This document shows, piece by piece, positions 32,186 to 44,453 of a stretch of 64,000 nt of DNA. Position numbers and translations under genes: made by a program. Positions within the stretch are counted from its first letter, which is position 1; each line of letters starts with the position of its first letter. Below the pieces are notes generated by a model. That model worked only from the letters and a program-made list of their open reading frames with translations, was not told the DNA's origin and did no database searches. This stretch comes from Anniella stebbinsi (taxonomy: Eukaryota; Chordata; Lepidosauria; Squamata; Anniellidae): positions 12,971,001 through 13,035,000 of the forward strand of contig JARDYH010000003.1 in assembly GCA_029215795.1 (NCBI GenBank), in the 5' to 3' direction.

Positions 32186-32559
32186 TTCCCCACCCCCACG
32201 AAATGCCAAAAATGGATTAATTGAAATTATCGACAAGGCACTAGCTACCTCTGGCTGTGGGCTCTGAGTGGAAATTGTGGGCTGCCTCTTTCTTGGTGTC
32301 ATGTTCTTTTTGTGCAATAAATGTAGAAGAGCCATAGCAAAAACAAAATATCACGTGGTACGAATTGATGCATACATGACATTTAGGAGGTGCTGATGAG
32401 TCCCAAAGGCATTGGGCCCTAGGTTGCATCCCCCTTAGCCCAAGCCTTCTTCCAGGCTTGCCCCCATTCCATTATTCCTTTGTGAACTCTTAGGTCAACC
32501 AAACTTACCATCTAAGTATCAAATTAGAAACACAAGCCATGCACAGAGAGGTGATCATG

Positions 32560-32945
32560 GCTGCCCATCAGTTGTAGAATATTCTCTCCCTGGAGGTTTG
32601 CAATAGGACAGGATCAGTTGCTACCAGGAACAGGGTCTTTTCTCCTGTGGCACCCTGGTTTTGGAAAGAGCTCCCTAGAGAGGTTCACCAAGACAGGTTG
32701 TACTCCTTTTGACACCAGGTGAAGACCCCCCCCCCCAGTATTTTAGCATTTTAGCATCCTAGTCTAGCTCTGCTGTTTTCAATCTGTATTTTAAATCTCT
32801 GTATTGCTGCTTGGTTTTATTCTGGTTGTACTTTATATTGTGGTTTTAAGCTGCCATATTTTATATTTTATGCTGTACCTTGTGGTTTTAACCTTCAGCT
32901 ATTGGCCATATAGGAATGAAATAAATAAATAAATAAAGCAAGCAA
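32560..32945 (+). mobile_element. LINE 3' end with RT C-terminal trace
   Basis: The plus strand shows RNRVFSPVAPWFWKELPREV-type coding text at about 32615-32690, the same class of tail as at the start of the window. An AT-rich 3' UTR (ATTTTATATTTTATGCTGTA) follows, then a TGAAATAAATAAATAAATAA tail. It is L2/CR1-like, 5'-truncated and dead. Confidence 0.65.
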
Positions 32946-33884
32946 GCAAGCCTCCCTTAGCTACTGTGATTACTCTCCCCTTAGCTTCTGTAGTTAGAAG
33001 GCTACTGGGGGGTGGGCATGATTTGGTTAAAACCGGGAGGAGGGTCATGGTGGGCTTGTGGATTTCTTTAGCCTGCTTCCCTAGAGCAGTTTTCTTTGGA
33101 GCAACCCACAGTACATTTTATACCCTAATACATTGCATGGTTTGGGGACATAAAGACACAGGGTGTCAAAATGTATAGATTCTGGGGATATTGTATGCCC
33201 TACATGTGTTTTGTGTCCAGGAAGAAAATGTTAAGTTTATGCAGGTGACAGAAAACAACAATCTCATGGAAGGACTATGTTACAGGGCTACCTCCATTTA
33301 AATTTTGCCCTTTAAAGTCCATTGGGGTACCCCTGTGCCCCCACCTCTTTGGAACATGGAAACAGAGTTCTACCTTTTCCCACCTAACTTAAGCCCTACC
33401 ATTATGTGAGTCAGTGAGCTCCTCAGAGGAAGAACAAGATACAAATTGAAGGTATCCCCATCAGTGGTTGTCCATCAATCTTCAAAGTTAAAGAGAAAAA
33501 AGGAGAAATTGTGTAGAAGATGTTAGAGGCATTCCCCCAAACCAATTCAGGGTTATACCCTGAAACACAGTGCCATCTTCTATGCTGTTAGAATTTCAGG
33601 ACTATATTAAAATGGAAAACAAAATCTATAGCTGTATCTATATTGTTCAAACAAGGTCACCTTTTCTATGTTCCTCTGTTGCATTTTCGCATCCCAACAC
33701 CTCCGTGATGCTCACCCCCGCAGTACATGCAATGGGTATGTTTGTGTTTATCCTTCCCAACAGTGCTGAGCAGTGGGTGTTCTCAATCTCCAGAATCTTG
33801 AAAGCAGAGGAACGGGAATGCAGTCACCAGCGAGGAAAGAGCTAAAAAGTAAAGCCAAGGCATCTGTTACCCATTGACATATAT
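32946..33884. other. No feature recognised
   Basis: Unique-looking sequence without recognised repeats. Confidence 0.45.
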
Positions 33885-34125
33885 GTATTTATGTATTTAT
33901 TACATTTATAGCCTGCCTTTTTTGTCCAAGGAACCCAAGACAGCATACACAATCCTCCTCTTCTCCATTTTATCCTCACATTTTATCCCCCTGTGAGGTA
34001 GGCTGGACTGGGGGTCTGTGACTGGCCCAAAGTCACCCAGAGGGTTTCTATGGCTGAGTGGGGACTAGAACCCAGATCTCCCGACTCCCAGTCCAGCCCT
34101 TTAGCCACTACACCACACTGGTTCT
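33885..34125 (-). mobile_element. tRNA-headed SINE, antisense (Sauria/Squam1-like)
   Basis: On the minus strand it starts AACCAGTGTGGTGTAGTGGC (tRNA A-box region) with TTCTAGTCCCCACTC at the B-box position. It then continues through GTGACTTTGGGCCAGTCACA and CCTACCTCACAGGG to a GCAGGCTATAAATGTAATAA tail. This order is known from squamate SINEs mobilised by Bov-B LINEs; the exact family is inference. Confidence 0.75.
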
Positions 34126-34135
34126 CAGTCCACCA

Positions 34136-34444
34136 CACTGAATGACATATATCACATAGTAGGGGTGCCATCCAATTAAAGAGATCTTGGCTGATTAATC
34201 ATATGAGTTTAATCAATTAATCCATTTCAATTTGCTTTGGAGCAAAAACAATAGTTTGGAAGCCCTCCCCCACCGCCCTTTGTTTTTAGATAGGGTCTTC
34301 ATGTGAAATCGAAGGCATCATCTTACAGAGTCATGTTGTCCTGAGAAAAGGAGGAATGTTCCTCTAAAATAGACTTCAAAGCTATGTGATGATTAGGCAA
34401 GTCTGTCCCTAGTGGCTAAAGGTGTTATTGCAGGCTTCCACCAC
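34136..34444. other. No feature recognised
   Basis: AT-rich; the end holds the target duplication of the next element. Confidence 0.45.
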
Positions 34445-34452
34445 ATAAACAC

Positions 34453-35861
34453 TAGGGGCGTGCAAGCCCGAAATTATCGTATCGTTATCGGAAATCACTT
34501 TTTTAAAAAATTGGATCCAATTATATTGGAGGTTTATTGTATCGAATTGTATCAGATATTGGATATCCGATATTTAATTCAGAGCCCTATTTTGCCCTAT
34601 AGAGTTGATTTTTGAGACACAAAGGCCTAAAATTTCAGTATTTTAAAAGTCACAGACTTAAAACTTGGTCACAGTGCTTATGGGGTATGCCTAAGTATGT
34701 GTATTAAATTTCAGAACAATCCCTCCAAACGTGTATTTTATATGAATTTTTAAAACATTGTTTAACTTCTGACAGCTCAGAATGAGAGCTTGCCACGTGC
34801 ATTCAGAGATCTGTCAAAAAAGGTGCACAATGTTTAAAAAATCATATAAAATACAGGACTGGCAAGATCCAATCTGCACTGTCCAAAATGTTTCATGTCT
34901 CTATCTTTTCAAATCAAAAAGTTATAGGGGGTCCCCCAAAAGTGTTAGTTCTGACAGCTGGTTGACCGGGCCCCCCTGTTGCTTTCGTACCATGATCTTT
35001 AAGAAATTCATATAAAATCAAGGGTTTGAGCAATTGTTCTGAATTGTTTTCACACATGACAAGCCAGAACCCATCTTCAATGTTCCACAAGTTTCAAGTT
35101 TTTATCTTTAAAAATGAAGAAGTTACAGCAGGGGGTGGGGCTTATGGGGGACCCCCTATAACTTTTTAATTTGAAAAGATAGAGACATGAAACTTTTTGG
35201 ACATTGCAGATTGGATCTTGCTAGTCCTGGCTCATGAATGTCATTATCATTTCAAATAAAAAAGGTATGCATGCATTTCCCCCAATGCAAGCCTATGGGA
35301 AAAAAACAGACAAGAAGTAATTTGATAGCATGGCGGCCCGGTCAACCAGCTGTCAATAAAGTTGCACGATGGTTAAAAAAATCATATAAAATCGAGGGTT
35401 GGAGGGATTGATCTGAAATTTAATACACATGTCTAGCACATATTGCTACATATGTGTGCCAAATTTCAGAACAATCCCTCAACCCCTGTATTGCATATGA
35501 TTTTTTAAAACGTCGTCCACCTTTTTTGACAGATCTCTGACTGCACGTGGCGAGCTCTCATTCTGAGCTGTCAGAAGTTAAATGAAGTTTTAAAAAATCA
35601 TATAAAATACACGGTTGGAGGGATTGTTCTAAAATTTAATACACATACTTAGGCATACCCCATAAGCACTGTGACCAAGTTTCAAGTATGTAACTTTAAT
35701 GGCGGCCCGATAATCTGATAAAATCCGATATTCTTGGACCAATTTTTTTTTGGCTCCGATAATTTTGGAGGGATTTCTATCATATCGTTATCGTTAATTG
35801 GATGTCCGATAATGCCATTGTATCGTTATTGGATATCGGAATGATACGATACACATCCCTA
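34453..35861. mobile_element. hAT-like modular fold-back element, GATACGAT group, 1.4 kb
   Basis: Left TAGGGGCGTGCAAGCC and right GATACACATCCCTA are flanked by ATAAACAC and ATAGACAC (34445-34452, 35862-35869), an 8-bp duplication with one difference. The ends carry TATCGTATCGTTATCGG-type repeats. The interior is built of modules such as AATTTCAGAACAATCCCTCC and TTGACAGATCTCTGA..CACGTGG that recur directly and inverted, making most of the element self-complementary. No transposase. AATGCAAGCCTATGG at about 35284 is shared with the GGATCGG group. Confidence 0.85.
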
Positions 35862-36034
35862 ATAGACACATTTAGAATAATTTTAAAAAAATTAATGTGA
35901 TTTAAAAACAAAATAAGACTGAGGGGTACGCTCCTATGGTCCATTTAATATGCATGCCAAGTTTCAAATGTCTAGGTTTCATGGTCCTCTAGCACTGACA
36001 GACATTCAGACAAAGAAACATCATCATCATCATT

Positions 36035-36190
36035 ATTCTTTTATTATTATCGATAGTTCTTGAACAATCTTTTCTTTAAAGATTTTTATTTTATATTTTT
36101 ACTGCTGTATTTTTATTGCATGGACTTTATATTACAACCCCTTTGGTCCTCTTAGGGGAAATGTTGCAAATTATTTATTTTGTACACAAT
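36035..36190 (+). mobile_element. LINE-like AT-rich 3' UTR scrap
   Basis: TTTTATTTTATATTTTTACT and the following TATTGCATGGACTTTATATT text resemble the AT-rich 3' UTR of the L2-like LINE copies here. No tail or coding part, so low certainty. Confidence 0.35.
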
Positions 36191-36427
36191 TCATGTTCTG
36201 CCGGGTACAGTGCCTGTGATGTGCATGGAAGGATTATAATAGGTCTAATTAAAGACTTGTTTTCTTCCCTCACCTCTCTGGGCATTAAAGGAAATGAAAT
36301 GTCCCCATATCCCAAGCCCACTTTCCCCCTTAATAGTATATAAGGTAGTTAAGCTCAGAGATGGCCTTGGTCCCACAGAGAGGGAAGGCTCAGCAAGTAT
36401 GAATGACAGAGGTGCACAAGATGCACT

Positions 36428-36690
36428 GATGGCCACCAATTTGGATAGCCCTTAAAAGGGGGTTGGATAAGTCCCTGGAGGCAAAGCCTATCAATGGCTA
36501 CTAGCCTCCAGTATCTGAGGCAGTAAGCCTGGGTGCACCAGTTGCTGGGAAACATGGGTGGGAGGGTGCTGTTGCATCTGTATGCTGGTTGACAGCTGGT
36601 TGGCCCCTATGTGAACAGAGTGCTGGACTAAATGGACCCTTGGTATGATCCAGCAGGGCTCTTCTTACGTTCTTATGTTCTTCTGGTCCT
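36428..36690 (+). mobile_element. CR1-like LINE 3' end, sense
   Basis: GATGGCCACCAATTTGGATA, AAAAGGGGGTTGGATAAGTC, CAATGGCTACTAGCCTCCAG and a terminal TTCTTACGTTCTTATGTTCT. This is the sense form of the antisense fragments at 14098, 37828 and 47487, with the TTCTTATG terminal units of CR1. No coding capacity remains. Confidence 0.82.
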
Positions 36691-37039
36691 TGTAGAGGTC
36701 TGATGTGCTTTTCATGCAAGTGCCTGGGGAAGAGACAGCCCTCCATTGCATACTAAAGCCATTTTTCCACATTCAAATTGTTCATCTGCAAGGGACTGGA
36801 CTGTGCCATAACCATTTCACACATTCAAGTAAAAGTTTGAAGTATAAATGGGAACTCTGCTCTGGATTGCCAAAATATTTACCAATAGGTTTCTCCTCAG
36901 TCCAACATGTGTAGGGGACTGCAGTCTATTTTTCCAACCTGAGTCATTTATCCCCTATTAGATAAAAGTATAATAGACTATACCAAAAGGGTCAGTGGCC
37001 TTCCATTTAATGATATTGCCAGCACCAATCTGCATTTTT
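36691..37039. other. No feature recognised
   Basis: Unique-looking sequence. Confidence 0.45.
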
Positions 37040-37400
37040 TTTCCAGCAGCATCCCACAACACAGTATAAATGGCTGATCTCTTCACAATAACAGCTGATT
37101 TCTATTTATTAAGCTAAAAAGGTCACCATTTTCTATGGCTGGGCTGCCCCGCACTATTGATAATTTTATGCATAAACAAATGGCAAATTTGTGCCACATA
37201 AATATGCATTAGCAATTACTTTTTCCTCGGGCAACGCTCACCGCATGCAAATGTGTCCTTCCTAGGGCTTGGTGGCTTTTGTTTTAGCTCTTGAGCAGCC
37301 AAACAAAAGAGCACAATAAACAGATTTTTTATTTATTTTTTTTAGAAAAAAAATGGCAATCAATAGGAAATGCTAATGCAAAGGTAAATGGCAAGAAACT
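37040..37400. promoter_or_regulatory. Candidate conserved non-coding element
   Basis: Repeat-free, with AAAAAGGTCACCATTTTC, TTGATAATTTTATGCATAAA, CATAAATATGCATTAGCAAT and CATGCAAATGTGTCC (octamer), then AATGCTAATGCAAAG. The density of POU/HOX-type words within 360 bp is high. Texture-based inference. Confidence 0.35.
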
Positions 37401-37827
37401 TCTTTGAAAAGGGGGAAAAGGAAAAAAATAGCGGACAGAAAAAATGGAAGGGAAAAATATTGCATAGGCATCCTCCACATTTTACACATATTTCAACTGG
37501 AGAAAAATAAGAAGAAATACCAAAATGGCTAAAGTACTCTTGAAAGGGTAGCAGACAGGCTGGTGTTAAAACAGACATCAGATGAAGAAAGTAGAAAACA
37601 CACACAAGCTAAGTAAACACCAAAGAAGACAAACACATACCGGGAAGGGGATTAAGAAAGGGTAGGGATATATTCAGAATTTTAAAGGTAATTCGTAGTT
37701 CTCTGCTGTTTCTTTATTTTGGGAATTTTCACAGATCCATTCAACCTTCTGGGTTTTATTTTTTAAACATGCCTAAGAAAGTCAGTCTGGAAAAGTCATG
37801 AACTTTATACAATTTAATGACTCTATA
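37401..37827. other. No feature recognised
   Basis: A-rich sequence; no repeats named. Confidence 0.45.
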
Positions 37828-38165
37828 GCACTTAAGAACATAAGAACATAAGAAATGCTCTGCTGCATCAGGCCAAAGGTTTATCTAGTCCAGCAATCTG
37901 TTCACACAGTGAGCAACCAACAGTTGACCAGGAACCCAGAAGCAGGACATGGGTACAACAGCACCCTCCCACCCAAGTTCCCCAGCACCTGGTGTACATA
38001 GGCTTATTGCCTCTGATACTGGACATAGCATTAGCATATAGCCAACAGGACTAGTAGCCAATTGCTAGCCTTCTCCTCTAGGAATTTATCCAACCCCATT
38101 TTTAGGGCCATCCAAATGGGTGGTCATCACTACATCTTGTAGTAGTGAATTCCAACATCCCCACA
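37828..38165 (-). mobile_element. CR1-like LINE 3' region, antisense
   Basis: CTTAAGAACATAAGAACATA (8-bp terminal units), CATCAGGCCAAAGGTTTATC, CAGGACATGGGTACAACAGC, CCCAGCACCTGGTG and GCCATCCAAATGGGTGGTCA. Same order as at 14098 and 47487; 5'-truncated. Confidence 0.85.
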
Positions 38166-38404
38166 TGCCTGGTTGTCAGTTAGACCTTTACACATCATTA
38201 GGATTTCCAACTGCAGAAGCTTGGCAAGCCCATTCAGCTGAATGAATTTACAGAGTTCTTTTCAGACCTTAAGACTCAACGTGAAAAAGTCTAACTGGCA
38301 GCTGGGGACATTGGGGGTGGGGTTTACAATAAGAATGTCTGTTGCTGGGAAATCTGATGTTTTTTTTTGTTTTTTGTTGTTGTTTTGTTTTTGACTTGAC
38401 AGAG

Positions 38405-38690
38405 CTCCATGGCATGTACGACTTAATTTGCATTTGCAAGCCAAGCTGCTGGCTTTCCACAAAACTCTGAGAACTTTTTGCACATTTTCCCACAAATTCT
38501 GCAATTTGCACAAATTTCAGAGCAATTTGTGCAAATGATGGCTGAATGTGTCATAGTTTTGTCACAATTTGTCCAAATCACTCAGAAATGTATGCAAATT
38601 GCAGAAACTGTAAAATGAAACGTGCAAAATGTCTGAAAAACTGGCCCAACGTGTTGCAGACCCAATCAGGCACTGCAGGAGTTATTGGAG
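38405..38690. mobile_element. Fold-back repeat, CAAATTTGC family, copy 2
   Basis: CACAAATTCTGCAATTTGCA and CAATTTGTGCAAATGATGGC on the left mirror GTATGCAAATTGCAGAAACT on the right. The outer part has CTGCTGGCTTTCCACAAAAC and TGTCTGAAAAACTGGCCC. The same family lies at 15108 and 59255. Confidence 0.6.
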
Positions 38691-39154
38691 TGAAAGCCAG
38701 GGGGCAAAACCAAGGAACACTAACCAAACTCCACCCCCCAAATGGATTTCTTCAACATCCCCAGTTTACAAGTGCATCCACATCCCTCTCTACTCTTGCT
38801 CTGTATGCTATAAGGCAAATGCCTTCATAAGGTTTATATTGCAGACTTATCTCCAGGTAAACCAACTCAAGTTACAGTGTTCCAAATTAATAAATTGAGA
38901 TCATGTGTTCTTGCAACGGTATTATCTGAATTGGACAGCACATACATTATTTTGGATTATGGAACAATGCCTAAATATATTCTACGTGCACAACGCAATT
39001 TTATCATACTCCTTTCTGTTTACATATTCTTTATACAAGAATCAGATTTTATGAGTATGCCAAGGCAGAGTCCATTATAACAGCATAGAGTAATTGCATA
39101 AGTAGACCCCCTGACAGTAAATCAAGTCAAATTCATTCTTTACTTCAGAAGACT
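38691..39154. other. No feature recognised
   Basis: AT-rich, unique-looking. Confidence 0.45.
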
Positions 39155-39500
39155 CAAAAAAGTGTCTTGTGGCATCTTAAAGTCTAATAAATGTATGGTT
39201 CCATAAATTTTGCAGACTTCATCATTGTTGGCAAAATCCACCCAAGGCTTTTTTTTCCCCAGGGGGGCTGGGACCTAGCACAGAATTACTGGATTTCGCC
39301 ATATTTTCCATCTTGTTTGAGAGAGTCCTGTATCACCAAGGATTACACAGAGGGTTCTAACAAGGCATCCAGGTGCTGGAAGCACCTTCTGGATTCCCAA
39401 AAGGTACCCATCTTAGTCTCTTACTGCAAAATGGCCGAAGAGTGCTGTGGCACCTTAACACCTACAGACTTATTGCAAGACAAGTTTTTTGTAGATTACA
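39155..39500 (-). repeat. Two antisense pieces of the TGGCACCTTAA family
   Basis: AAGTGTCTTGTGGCATCTTA..AGTCTAATAAATG (39160-39195), followed by CAGACTTCATCATTG. A second piece GTGCTGTGGCACCTTAACAC..CTACAGACTTATTG lies at 39440-39475. They mirror the sense copy at 19485. Class not known. Confidence 0.5.
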
Positions 39501-40089
39501 CCTTATAAATATTTCTGCCACAATAAATCTTAGTTATTACCAGATAATCTGGCCAGAATCAAGATGTGGTTTGGGAAATTCTCCAGGAAGCTACCACCAA
39601 AATTCAGAAAGCTGGATTTCCGGCCCAGATTTCAGTTATCACTATAATTAACCAAGATTCGGAGTATTAAAAGGTAACATTGACAAAGTTCTCTCAATAC
39701 ACTGTATTTTAATTGTGCAATTCTGTGTCTTAGAGTAGAAGATATTGCTACCTAGAACAGGCTTTGAAAGCTATTAATTTGCCTTCATGCACTGAAACTT
39801 TACCTCCCATATTTACTTCTGTTTTGGTTAGTTCTACCTTAAAAGAAGCCTCATAAATGCCATTACTAATTAACGTAATATATCCAAGAACAAGGAATGT
39901 TAAGTCTCTTAAATCTCCAGGTCCAATATTCTGCCCTTTGGATTACATAGACTCTCAAAGTATCCATAGATCCTGATAGCAAACATTCCACGAGGAAAGT
40001 TCTCCCCACTGGTTGTAGCTGTCCAGTGACACACACAACTAGGGATCTATGAGGAAAAAAAATCAGTTCATTTTGATGAGGATATACCC
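39501..40089. other. No feature recognised
   Basis: AT-rich, unique-looking. Confidence 0.45.
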
Positions 40090-40450
40090 AAATCTCACCT
40101 TCCAGACTGAACATGGATGCAGACTCAATCTGCATTAAAGCATGTACATTTCTGACTTTGCAATATGGTTCGCAAACCCCAAAAATGTGGTCAAAAGTGT
40201 GCATACATATGAAAAATGTGCATGAAAAAGCATGCTTTTGAAGAATGCATGCAACTATACTTTAATCGATGGGAGGAGAATGCATAAATTCCAATGATTC
40301 AAATCATTGAAGTGTACATTTGAAAAAATAAACATGAAAATGTAAAAAGGAAAACAAAAGCAAAGCACGCAATCTGAAATGGACTCAACTCAGATCAAGC
40401 TTCAAGACTGAATTCATAGATCTTTGGCAAGCTCAGGTTTTGCTGATTCA
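40090..40450. repeat. GCATTT-type degenerate repeat family, copy 2
   Basis: Spaced AATGTGCATG, AAGCATGC, GAATGCATG and AATGCATAAATT words, ending with ATCAAGCTTCAAGACTGAAT and GGCAAGCTCAGGTTTTGCTG. The ending is shared with 3290-3330 and 63150-63215. Confidence 0.6.
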
Positions 40451-41749
40451 CACATTGTTACACACAAGATAGAAGTGGGATGAGCCAAAAGTAGTCACAA
40501 CTTTTCACAATTTTCAACAGTATGGAAAAACACTACTTTTCAGGGGAGGGGTGTTGGTACTTCTTATAAAATATTTGCCTATCCATTTACATTTTCCTCA
40601 TTTACTCTCTTTCTCAAATCCCTTTAAATGCTCTCAGTGATGACATCACATAGCCTCAGTTGATTGGCTACAATGCATCTTAACATCATCCCCTTCACTG
40701 CATGGTCCCTGATTGGCCATGTAAGAATACAGCATGCTTTTGTTCACTGCTTGATTCCTGCTTGACTTGCTTCAGCCCTGAGTCTAATTCAGCAAAAACA
40801 AGGTGGCAGCAACATTGGGGAAGGAGGGAATGGTGTTACAGCAGCTAGCAAAACAGTGCCATAGAATGAGGTAAAATAACTTGCCCAATCAGTGTTTTTC
40901 AGGAAATCTTTCTACTCCACCCACGTGAAAAAGAACTAATACATGTTGTGCGTCCCTAGTGCATTAATTTGCCTTTTGCTCATTCTACTACAAAACGTCA
41001 CACACAATGATGGTGCAGGGCAAATAAATAAAAAATAATTAGAAGCGAAGTTCCCCTCTTAACTAGGAACTGTGGTTTGTGGAAGTCCACAGGCCAACAG
41101 CAAAGGGAGAAAGGCTGATGAGGAGCAGTTGCACAACTTCAGCAGCAGCATCTCCTTCTCAGGAGGGGACTGCTGAGCCAATCAGTACTTTCATGGAGTG
41201 GGACCAAAGAGGTGGACCCAGCAAAGTGAGATCTCTCCTATACTCTGACTCCAGTTCAACCTGAGGCTCTTAAAGACAGACCTCCCATGTGGCTGCAGGA
41301 CTGCAGTTGCGACTTGCCCACCAACCCACTCCTGGTAGTAGGATGTCTTGCAGTGGCAGAAGTAAATGCCAGCTAATGGGGATGAGAAGAAATTTTACCT
41401 GCATACCAATTGGCAAAGACAGTGCAAGGTTTTTGCCTTCCCCATTTTTACAATTAATTCCACTGTAAATAAATTGTTCTGGACTATTGTTAAATCTTTG
41501 TGGATATTTTATTTTATAACAACTTATGTCGGCATGATGGGCATTGGACTGGAACCATTGGTGCGGGAGAGCAGGATTGGGCTCCCTGTTCCCCACAGTG
41601 AGGATTCCCATGAGGGATCTCAGGGACGTAGCATTAAGACCAGACCAATATGGGGTCTGCGAGTTGGCCATGTCCAGGGTGGTAGAAAGAACTTCACATT
41701 AGCAGTCCATGCTGTGGTGTGCCCATAACGCCACCATCCACCACCAGTG
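40451..41749. other. No feature recognised
   Basis: Mixed sequence. The frames at 41270-41728 (up to 133 residues, both strands) show no domain. Confidence 0.45.
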
Positions 41750-41771
41750 TTCCTGGCATGCATGCCAGGAA
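41750..41771. repeat. Perfect 22-bp palindrome
   Basis: TTCCTGGCATG followed directly by its reverse complement, with no spacer. Isolated; no matching repeat seen around it. Confidence 0.8.
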
Positions 41772-42855
41772 GGGGAATTGGTCAGCAGGCAGACTGGCCA
41801 ATGACAGGATCCACACCCTGTGTCACTACGCAACCGACTCGAATGAATCAATAAAGTTGTCACCAATTTATTATCCCAGCTATGCTTGTGTATCAAATTT
41901 GCTCTCTTCCCTTCACCAAATGGACTCAATTAAACGGTGCCAACACAAATCACACAGTGGTCCAATACAGAGTATAAACAATGCTCTATAGTTTGAGTTT
42001 AGTAAGACTAGATTACCCAAGTATGAATTGGATAAAGCTGTTGCCCATTTCTTATGGTGGCATTCAACTGAAACATTCCAGAGGGTTAATGCATCTTTCA
42101 GGTTTAAAACAGTGTCGTGTTAATATATTTATTTGATCAAAAAATGCATAGGTCTGCCAGGGTCAATCAGAACCAAAAATGGGCATGGACTAATATGCTA
42201 AAGAGGCTGTGTGTAAATTGTCTGAACGTCACAACTCTCACGGATGTTCCTATAGCTGCTCTAACGTCGTTTAGCATGGTTAGAATCCTTGAAACAGGAG
42301 GGCAATTCTGAGTTCACGGCAAGCAAAACCAGTACCGCATTGAATCAAAGAAATGCAAATGGACTGGATAATGCTTCGTTGGCAGCCAGCTTTGGAATGA
42401 ATCACACCAGCAGCAGAAAGTGTTAAAACTAAACCTGAGTCAAAATTTCCCCAGAAGACATTTTGTTGTTGTTGTTGTTGTTTGAGCACATGCCTGAGAT
42501 TTTTCTTTTTCTCCTTAGTTTACAGAACTTTCTCCAAATGCCCCCCACCCACTTCCACAATGTCCAGGACTGATGTTCAATCTGGGACATTGTGATGAGG
42601 CAAAATGGCGTCCAGGCTGCCAACACAGTCACTGCCACCAGTAGTAGCCAAAAACAAAAGAAAAATACCCTTGTGGGCGGAGGGGGAGAAGAAATTGTGT
42701 TACTGCCACTGCCGATGGTCAGACCCCTCCATGAGAAACTGCTGGAGAAATCTCCTTCCTCCTGGAGAAATTCAGTGAAATGGTCTGACCAATTTCTCTG
42801 GCCACAAATAAGGTGGAGAAATTCAAGATGCCATTTCCACACACAGAACATAAAG
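41772..42855. other. No feature recognised
   Basis: Contains a (GTT)n tract at about 42461-42482. The 140-residue minus-strand frame 42429-42851 crosses this tract (Asn run) and has no known domain. Confidence 0.45.
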
Positions 42856-42992
42856 GCACAATCCTCTGCACACTTAGATGGGAAAAAGACCTAGAACTCC
42901 CAGCATTCCCCAGCCAGCATGGTTGGCTGGGGAATGCTGGGAACTGTAAGACTTTTTTGGCCATCTAAACATGCATAGGATTGTACCCTAAA
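42856..42992. mobile_element. Small fold-back element with perfect 18-bp stem
   Basis: CCCAGCATTCCCCAGCCA (42899-42916) pairs perfectly with 42924-42941 around a 7-base loop. Flanks extend the fold: GGCACAATCCTCTGCA at the left against TGCATAGGATTGTACC at the right. Family member of 24748-24886. Confidence 0.78.
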
Positions 42993-44069
42993 CCAAGTTC
43001 ACAAGCAGATCCCTCCAGCAAGCAATCTGATCTTATCATGGAACGATTTTTGTTATGTCGCTCATACAAGCAGTCAAGACTTCACCTTCAAGCTAAAACC
43101 TGAAGAGAAAAAGGTGTACAGAGGATTTTTATTTTTTTATTATTATTTTTGACATTGAAAACTTGTACAGAAGCAATTTGGGGGCAAAGCTGAATGTAAA
43201 TCAGGAAGCAAGATAGGAACGTGATGCTCCACATTGTTATCTTTTCTCTTAGCCTCTAACTTCAATGCCATACTCCATGTGTGGGTAATAGTTCAAAAGA
43301 AGCCTGTTTTAGAAGTTGCTCAACATCCCTACATTTCATTGCAGAATGTCTTTAAATGTCAGCCTCTCTTGGAGTCCCCCCTTTTTTCTTTTAAAACAAC
43401 CACACACCAAAAGCCATCTTAAGAGTTAAAACTTCCAGATAAAAGTATCTTATTTCTTCCCTGATTCCAGCCTTCAGAGCGATTATAATTTGAAACAGTA
43501 ATCCTACAGCAGACTGACAGAGCTGTCACTGATAGAGAGCCTAAATACAGTGTTTAGGTAGCTTTATATGCCACACACAAGGAGGGGGGGGAGAGAAAAC
43601 CTCTGACAAATAATTGATAATGCAGATGCTGGCACATTTGCATGATTGACTTCCAAGACAATTGAATCTTTCCCGGTTGGCTTGCGCAACACAATAGCTG
43701 TGCCATGTTGCAAAGAAGTTTAACTCCCAGAGTGGAAACAAATGGATATACATTTCCCCCATTTTGTCAATATTATGAATATATCGAAAACCCTTTGGTC
43801 AACCTCTGAGAACATATTTGGCCATCTCTGCTTGATACAATCCGATGCAACAATAGTCGCACAATGGGGTGTGTGTGTGTGTGTGGGAGGGAATTAGAGC
43901 ATTTCTGCTCGTGCCAGCTGAGTCCCTGTGCCAGTTTGAAACATCAATTGAGGGGTCAGAATGTGCGTCCTCTTTGAAGGTGTTTCTCGTTGTGCCAGGA
44001 GATTAAATCACACCACAACAGGCAGAAAGGAGCAACACGTTCCCTCACTGAGCACACAGCTAAGCATGG
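42993..44069. other. No gene; GT tract
   Basis: A (GT)n tract at about 43868-43885. The stretch 43460-43560 (GAGCGATTATAATTTGAAAC, CTGACAGAGCTGTCACTGA) is repeat-free and may be regulatory, at low certainty. Confidence 0.4.
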
Positions 44070-44190
44070 AAGAAGATAAGAACCACCCACACAGGATCAG
44101 ACCAAGGTCCATCTAGTCCAACACTCTGTCATCATCAACAATGGCCAATCGAATGCCCTTGGGAAGTTCAGAAGCATGGTGAAGAATAAC
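44070..44190 (-). mobile_element. CR1-like fragment, antisense, decayed
   Basis: AGGATCAGACCAAGGTCCAT and CTAGTCCAACACTCTGTC match the conserved entry of the antisense CR1 copies; the rest is diverged. A similar poorer fragment lies at 49030-49130. Confidence 0.6.
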
Positions 44191-44453
44191 CCTGGGTTGC
44201 TTGGGATAGTGATCGCATGAGAGCAGCAACCACACCACTCAGGTAACATAGTAATTTGTTGATGGACATGAGGCCTACTAGTTCTTGTGAGGATTAGGTC
44301 CCTTTAAGAAGCTGTATACTGGAAAGAACAATTAGTAATATACAGAAAGGAGAAGTATAGGTTTAAGACGGAAGGCTGGACAGTTTACAACATGGAATTT
44401 CAGTTTGTAACTTAAATTTCTTTTTTTGTTTCTTTGTTTGATTGATTCATACT

